Below, one piece after another: positions 61,468 to 64,000 of a stretch of DNA of 64,000 nucleotides; position 1 is the stretch's first letter; every line of letters starts with the position of its first letter. Source of the stretch: Microbulbifer sp. TB1203 (GTDB taxonomy: Bacteria > Pseudomonadota > Gammaproteobacteria > Pseudomonadales > Cellvibrionaceae). The stretch is from assembly GCF_030997045.1 (NCBI RefSeq), contig NZ_CP116899.1, positions 2,119,501 through 2,183,500 on the forward strand, read 5' to 3'. Position numbers and translations under genes: made by a program. The notes beneath the pieces are model-generated. The model saw only the letters and a list, made by a program, of their open reading frames with translations, did not search any database and was not told where the DNA came from.

Positions 61468-62320
61468 GTAGGAGCCGCCCTCTCGGGCGACGCCCCCCAC
61501 AGATCCGGACTTGACCTTTAAGTCATCCGGTTCTTCAGCACGTTCCCTGTTAGAAGATGTTTGTGTCCTGCAGCAACGCCCATCGCTCATTGTGCTCCAA
61601 GCTGCGCGACAAACGTTCTGTTCGCCTATATGACCATTTACAGTGACAGGATTTGCGAGCTCAACGTCTCTCTCCTGGTTCCATGATCAAGCCATCTTCT
61701 CCGGTCTTCACTTCCCTACAGTGGGTCCCACGGACAAAAGGTTCCCCACCTACTAACGGTACTATTGTCGACTAAGACTTCCGACCTCGCTTCTTGGGTT
61801 TCTTCACTCTCGCTATCGGCCCCCAATACCTGGTGTCTCTCCGCTGTTTGTTCGTATTTCCGGTTTGGACTCTCCGCGACGTGCAGCAGATCATTTCGCG
61901 AAGCCCGGTGTATTTATTTACCGGTCCACCATTGCCGGTTATCTGAGCCAGGACTCAATCGGACCCCGGAAGCCCGTACGCCCCGAGTGCCCGAGCTACC
62001 CCTGTAAGCGCATGCCATGTTCTCAGACCCCAGCGGTGTCGCAGCAACTTGCCATGGCGTTACTGAGACTGCTGCTTTCCGGTACACAGGCAAACCGTTA
62101 GCTTTCCCATCTATCAATGGTTATCCAAATGACCGCCACTCTACAATATTTCGGGGCTCAATAAATGGCCTACACTCTCGCTCCACCCTTGCTCCGCACA
62201 CCTTGTTACCAAGATCGCACCCGGGCTTCACTACTGACCTGCTGGCTAGGCTTTGGTCGTGGTGGGACTGAGGTCCAGGCGTGAGCCCTGACCTGCACCC
62301 ACTGGGTAATATTAGCCAAT
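61468..62320 (-). mobile_element. Group II intron-like RNA without reverse transcriptase (probable remnant or ORF-less intron)
   Basis: On the minus strand the 3-prime part has a domain V-like hairpin at 61533-61502 (CCGGATGACTT, AAAG loop, then GTCAAGTCCGG). A domain VI-like hairpin follows (CGTCGCCC-GAGA-GGGCGGCTCCTAC, ending near 61468). Upstream are domain I-like strings: AGTAGTGAAGCCCGGGTGCG, TTGGTAACAAGGTGTGCGGA, GCAAGGGTGGAGCGAGAGTG, and later CATATAGGCGAACAGAACG. No reverse transcriptase frame exists in the roughly 850 bases. The domain V triad reads GAAC where GAGC is expected, so it may be inactive. The 5-prime boundary is uncertain. Confidence 0.55.
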
Positions 62321-62394
62321 TTCCGAATTTATAAAAATTCGCCCCAAGACTTCGGATTTATCTCGGCACGAGCCTGGCTTGGTTATGTTTTGAA

Positions 62395-62868
62395 TCAACT
62401 CTCCAGGTTCAACTTCATTTCTAGCAGAGAACCTCGAAAGCCAAACTTCTCATATGCTCGAACAGCGGAATTATTCTCCGCATATACGTCAAGATAAAAG
62501 TAGGTGACTCCTCGTTGTTGGCCCCAACTGACCAGATCTTCCAAGATGACCCTGTTTAACCCGAGCCCTCTGTACTCCTCTGCCACATACATAAAACCTA
62601 AATATCCATGGTTGTCGTGGTCCAAGGCAGGCTTTGAGTGGCGGACCTGAACGTACCCTGTAGCGATAATGTCACCAGAAACTTCTCCAACGACCAACCT
62701 ACTATGACGATCAGAAATCAGTTTTTCGATGTCGTAGTAGTAGGCGTCTTTTTCTTTCAGAGACGCATTATACGGACGCTCAGCGTCAATCACTTTCTGT
62801 TCCAATGCCGCGAGAGAATGATAGTCGTCAACTCTTGCTTCCCGCACAATCAATCCATCTAAACTCAT
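62395..62868 (-). CDS. GNAT family N-acetyltransferase
   Basis: The 157-residue acetyl-CoA-dependent transferase shows GNAT motif D/A strands (RLVVGEVSGDIIATGYVQVR, YLGFMYVAEEYRGLGLNRVILEDLVSWG) with the acetyl-CoA loop EEYRGLGLN. The C-terminal block is YLDVYAENNSAVRAYEKFGFRG. The substrate is unknown. The ATG at 62868 follows GGAG by 6 bases. It is an isolated cargo-type gene between the intron-like element and a CBM2 protein. Confidence 0.88.
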   Translation of the reverse strand: MSLDGLIVREARVDDYHSLAALEQKVIDAERPYNASLKEKDAYYYDIEKLISDRHSRLVVGEVSGDIIATGYVQVRHSKPALDHDNHGYLGFMYVAEEYRGLGLNRVILEDLVSWGQQRGVTYFYLDVYAENNSAVRAYEKFGFRGSLLEMKLNLES

Positions 62869-62917
62869 CAATACTCCATTCTCGGTATCTCGTCGCAAAC
62901 ATAACATTTATATCGTA

Positions 62918-63008
62918 GTCTCACAGACTGACATCTCCCGCCTCATATCTCAACTGGGACAAACTGCCCAAGAATGCACCGTAAGCCAGAAAACATCAAG
63001 CATACAGC
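62918..63008. repeat. Diverged repeat E, copy 2 (upstream of the GNAT gene)
   Basis: This resembles 39141-39235 in the same orientation (CATCTCCCGCCTCATATCTC, ACTGGGACAA, CCAGAAAACATCAAG). The rest of 62869-63485 shows no gene. It does contain a weak CCGGCGTGAGC...GTCGCCGGAATGACG inverted repeat near 63320-63366. Confidence 0.45.
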
Positions 63009-63454
63009 CAGTTCACCATACTCGGTTGCCACCATAAAAATGATCACCGAGACTCATATCCCCAACTCACTTTCAGATTGTAAACTTATGATTTAATTAG
63101 CTTTTTACACATCAACCACTACCGTCAAATATATCGGCCTCACGATCAGTTTTCCTGCCCACTGACCACAACACCCGGCAATCATCAGAGCATCTAGAAC
63201 AAGGTTTCACTTATTAATTGGTACTTTGGTACATCACATCAGGTGACACGGCAGGGAACTCTGGATAATGCATTTTGGTATTCCAGTGTTCCTCCGATTT
63301 CGAAGGTGGTGGGTTTCTAGATTCCGGCGTGAGCTTCGCTGCTCTAACGAGTCGCCGGAATGACGATGGTGGCAGATGCTTTGGCGAAGGTGTGGTCTTT
63401 GGGTGCGAAAATGCTGGCTACTGGATGGTGGATGTTTCGAGTTTCGAGCTAGCA

Positions 63455-63476
63455 GCGGGCGGCCAGTGCCGCCCGC
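63455..63476 (-). terminator. Hairpin downstream of the CBM2 gene
   Basis: GCGGGCGGC (63455-63463) and GCCGCCCGC (63468-63476) form a perfect stem with a four-base loop, 10 bases after the stop codon of the CBM2 gene. There is no T tract, so it may be a stabilising hairpin rather than a true intrinsic terminator. Confidence 0.5.
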
Positions 63477-63485
63477 GCTTCCGGG

Positions 63486-64000
63486 TCAGTTTGCGCTACA
63501 CACCGGCATCTGAAAGCTGCCGTCGTGATTACCCTGGAAACCAAAGCTGGCGGACTGCCCCGGTTGCAGGTTGCCGTTCCAGCTGATATTGGAAACGGTC
63601 AGGGTCCTGCCATCCGCGGACATATTAAAGTTGCCGTTCCAGCCGTTGGTCAGCACTACGGCTTCGGGGAATTGCAGGGTTACCTGCCAACTGCCAATGG
63701 CGGAGTTGCCGCCGTTGGTGACGGTGACATTGCTGAGCACGAAGCCGCTGCTCCATACATCCGCGGTGCCCGGTTCGCAGGTCACGCCGCCGTTGCCGGA
63801 CGGTGTTCCCACGGTGATGGAAACGGTGGCCGGTTCTGAGGTGGCGCCGGCGTTGTCGGTTGCGGTGAAGGTGAAGCTGTCGTTGCCGGAAAATCCGCTG
63901 TTGGGTGTATAGAGGCGGTTGGCGCCGCTGCCGCTGAGATTGCCGTTGGCGGGGCCGTTTTGCAGGGTGTAGCCGGTGATGCTGCCGTCGCTGTCGCTGC
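63486..64000 (-). CDS. C-terminal part of a secreted protein with bacterial Ig-like repeat(s) and CBM2, partial
   Basis: The frame is open to the right edge of the window. The upstream part encodes a cadherin/Big-type repeat (SDSDGSITGYTLQNGPANGN, then RLYTPNSGFSGNDSFTFTAT and EPATVSITV). A short GNGG linker is followed by a C-terminal CBM2 (TCEPGTADVWSSGFVLSNVT to GNHDGSFQMPVC, Cys pair at both ends, three exposed Trp-type positions). The catalytic or structural part lies beyond the window. The CBM2 matches the cellulose-binding theme of the 34.8-38.4 kb genes. Confidence 0.85.
   Translation of the reverse strand, partial: SDSDGSITGYTLQNGPANGNLSGSGANRLYTPNSGFSGNDSFTFTATDNAGATSEPATVSITVGTPSGNGGVTCEPGTADVWSSGFVLSNVTVTNGGNSAIGSWQVTLQFPEAVVLTNGWNGNFNMSADGRTLTVSNISWNGNLQPGQSASFGFQGNHDGSFQMPVCSAN

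Noticed and set aside
61765..62101. Plus-strand frames of about 80 codons over the intron-like region
   Set aside because: They are antisense to conserved RNA structure and have no ribosome sites. Such frames are commonly misannotated over structured non-coding elements.

Overview
The window looks like chromosome of a marine or soil polysaccharide-degrading gammaproteobacterium of the Cellvibrionales type (Microbulbifer or a close relative). The reasons are the gammaproteobacterial housekeeping order (tilS-pyrG-kdsA-eno-ftsB-ispD-ispF-truD-pcm-nlpD-rpoS), the high GC, the secreted enzymes with long poly-serine linkers and family 2 carbohydrate-binding modules, and several families of intergenic palindromes. 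The taxon is inferred from gene content and was not tested by a search. No rRNA, tRNA or CRISPR array was recognised.

Region 1 (1-13 kb) holds ordinary cell genes: the end of an isochorismatase-like hydrolase, an MFS exporter, a probable small transcript with a 48-codon ORF, a type B carboxylesterase with a histidine phosphatase, aminopeptidase N, gamma-glutamyltransferase, and a ydbH-ynbE-ydbL-like envelope operon. Region 2 (13-25.2 kb) is the conserved minus-strand cluster from tilS to rpoS. It lacks surE between truD and pcm and carries a DUF368 membrane protein (candidate undecaprenyl-phosphate translocase) coupled to pcm. The truD, eno, kdsA and pyrG genes each end at copies of one short palindromic element.

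Region 3 (25.3-33.5 kb) looks like a sugar-uptake and oligosaccharide-cleavage locus: a sugar-porter MFS protein, a membrane-anchored AraC-type regulator, a divergent lipoprotein GH3 beta-glucosidase with a perfect palindrome in the shared promoter region, and a TonB-dependent receptor behind a Fur-box-like site. Region 4 (34.8-38.4 kb) encodes a bacterial expansin with CBM2 and a CBM2/F5-8/DUF6055-like protein carrying an HEFGH motif.

Region 5 (about 39-64 kb) is an accessory patchwork, nearly all on the minus strand. It has an alginate-lyase-like enzyme with ricin and AbfB lectin modules, a GH33 sialidase, a lysozyme-like/SH3 protein, a GH71 alpha-1,3-glucanase, a peptidoglycan-binding peptidase-like protein, a clan A glycosidase, a GH6 cellulase, an M36 fungalysin and the end of another CBM2 protein. 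Many of these look actinobacterial in style. The most striking point is that three neighbouring but unrelated enzymes (sialidase, lysozyme-like, GH71) end in the same 106-residue four-cysteine module, which resembles Streptomyces spore-associated protein A. At least two of these modules sit next to genes, or gene remnants, of an undescribed SCPQD-motif protein family. The block also shows a repeated architecture in which new genes lie between a full gene and a duplicated copy of that gene's promoter and 5-prime end. A guaA-3-prime-end-like fragment and a group II intron-like RNA without a reverse transcriptase support repeated horizontal insertion here.
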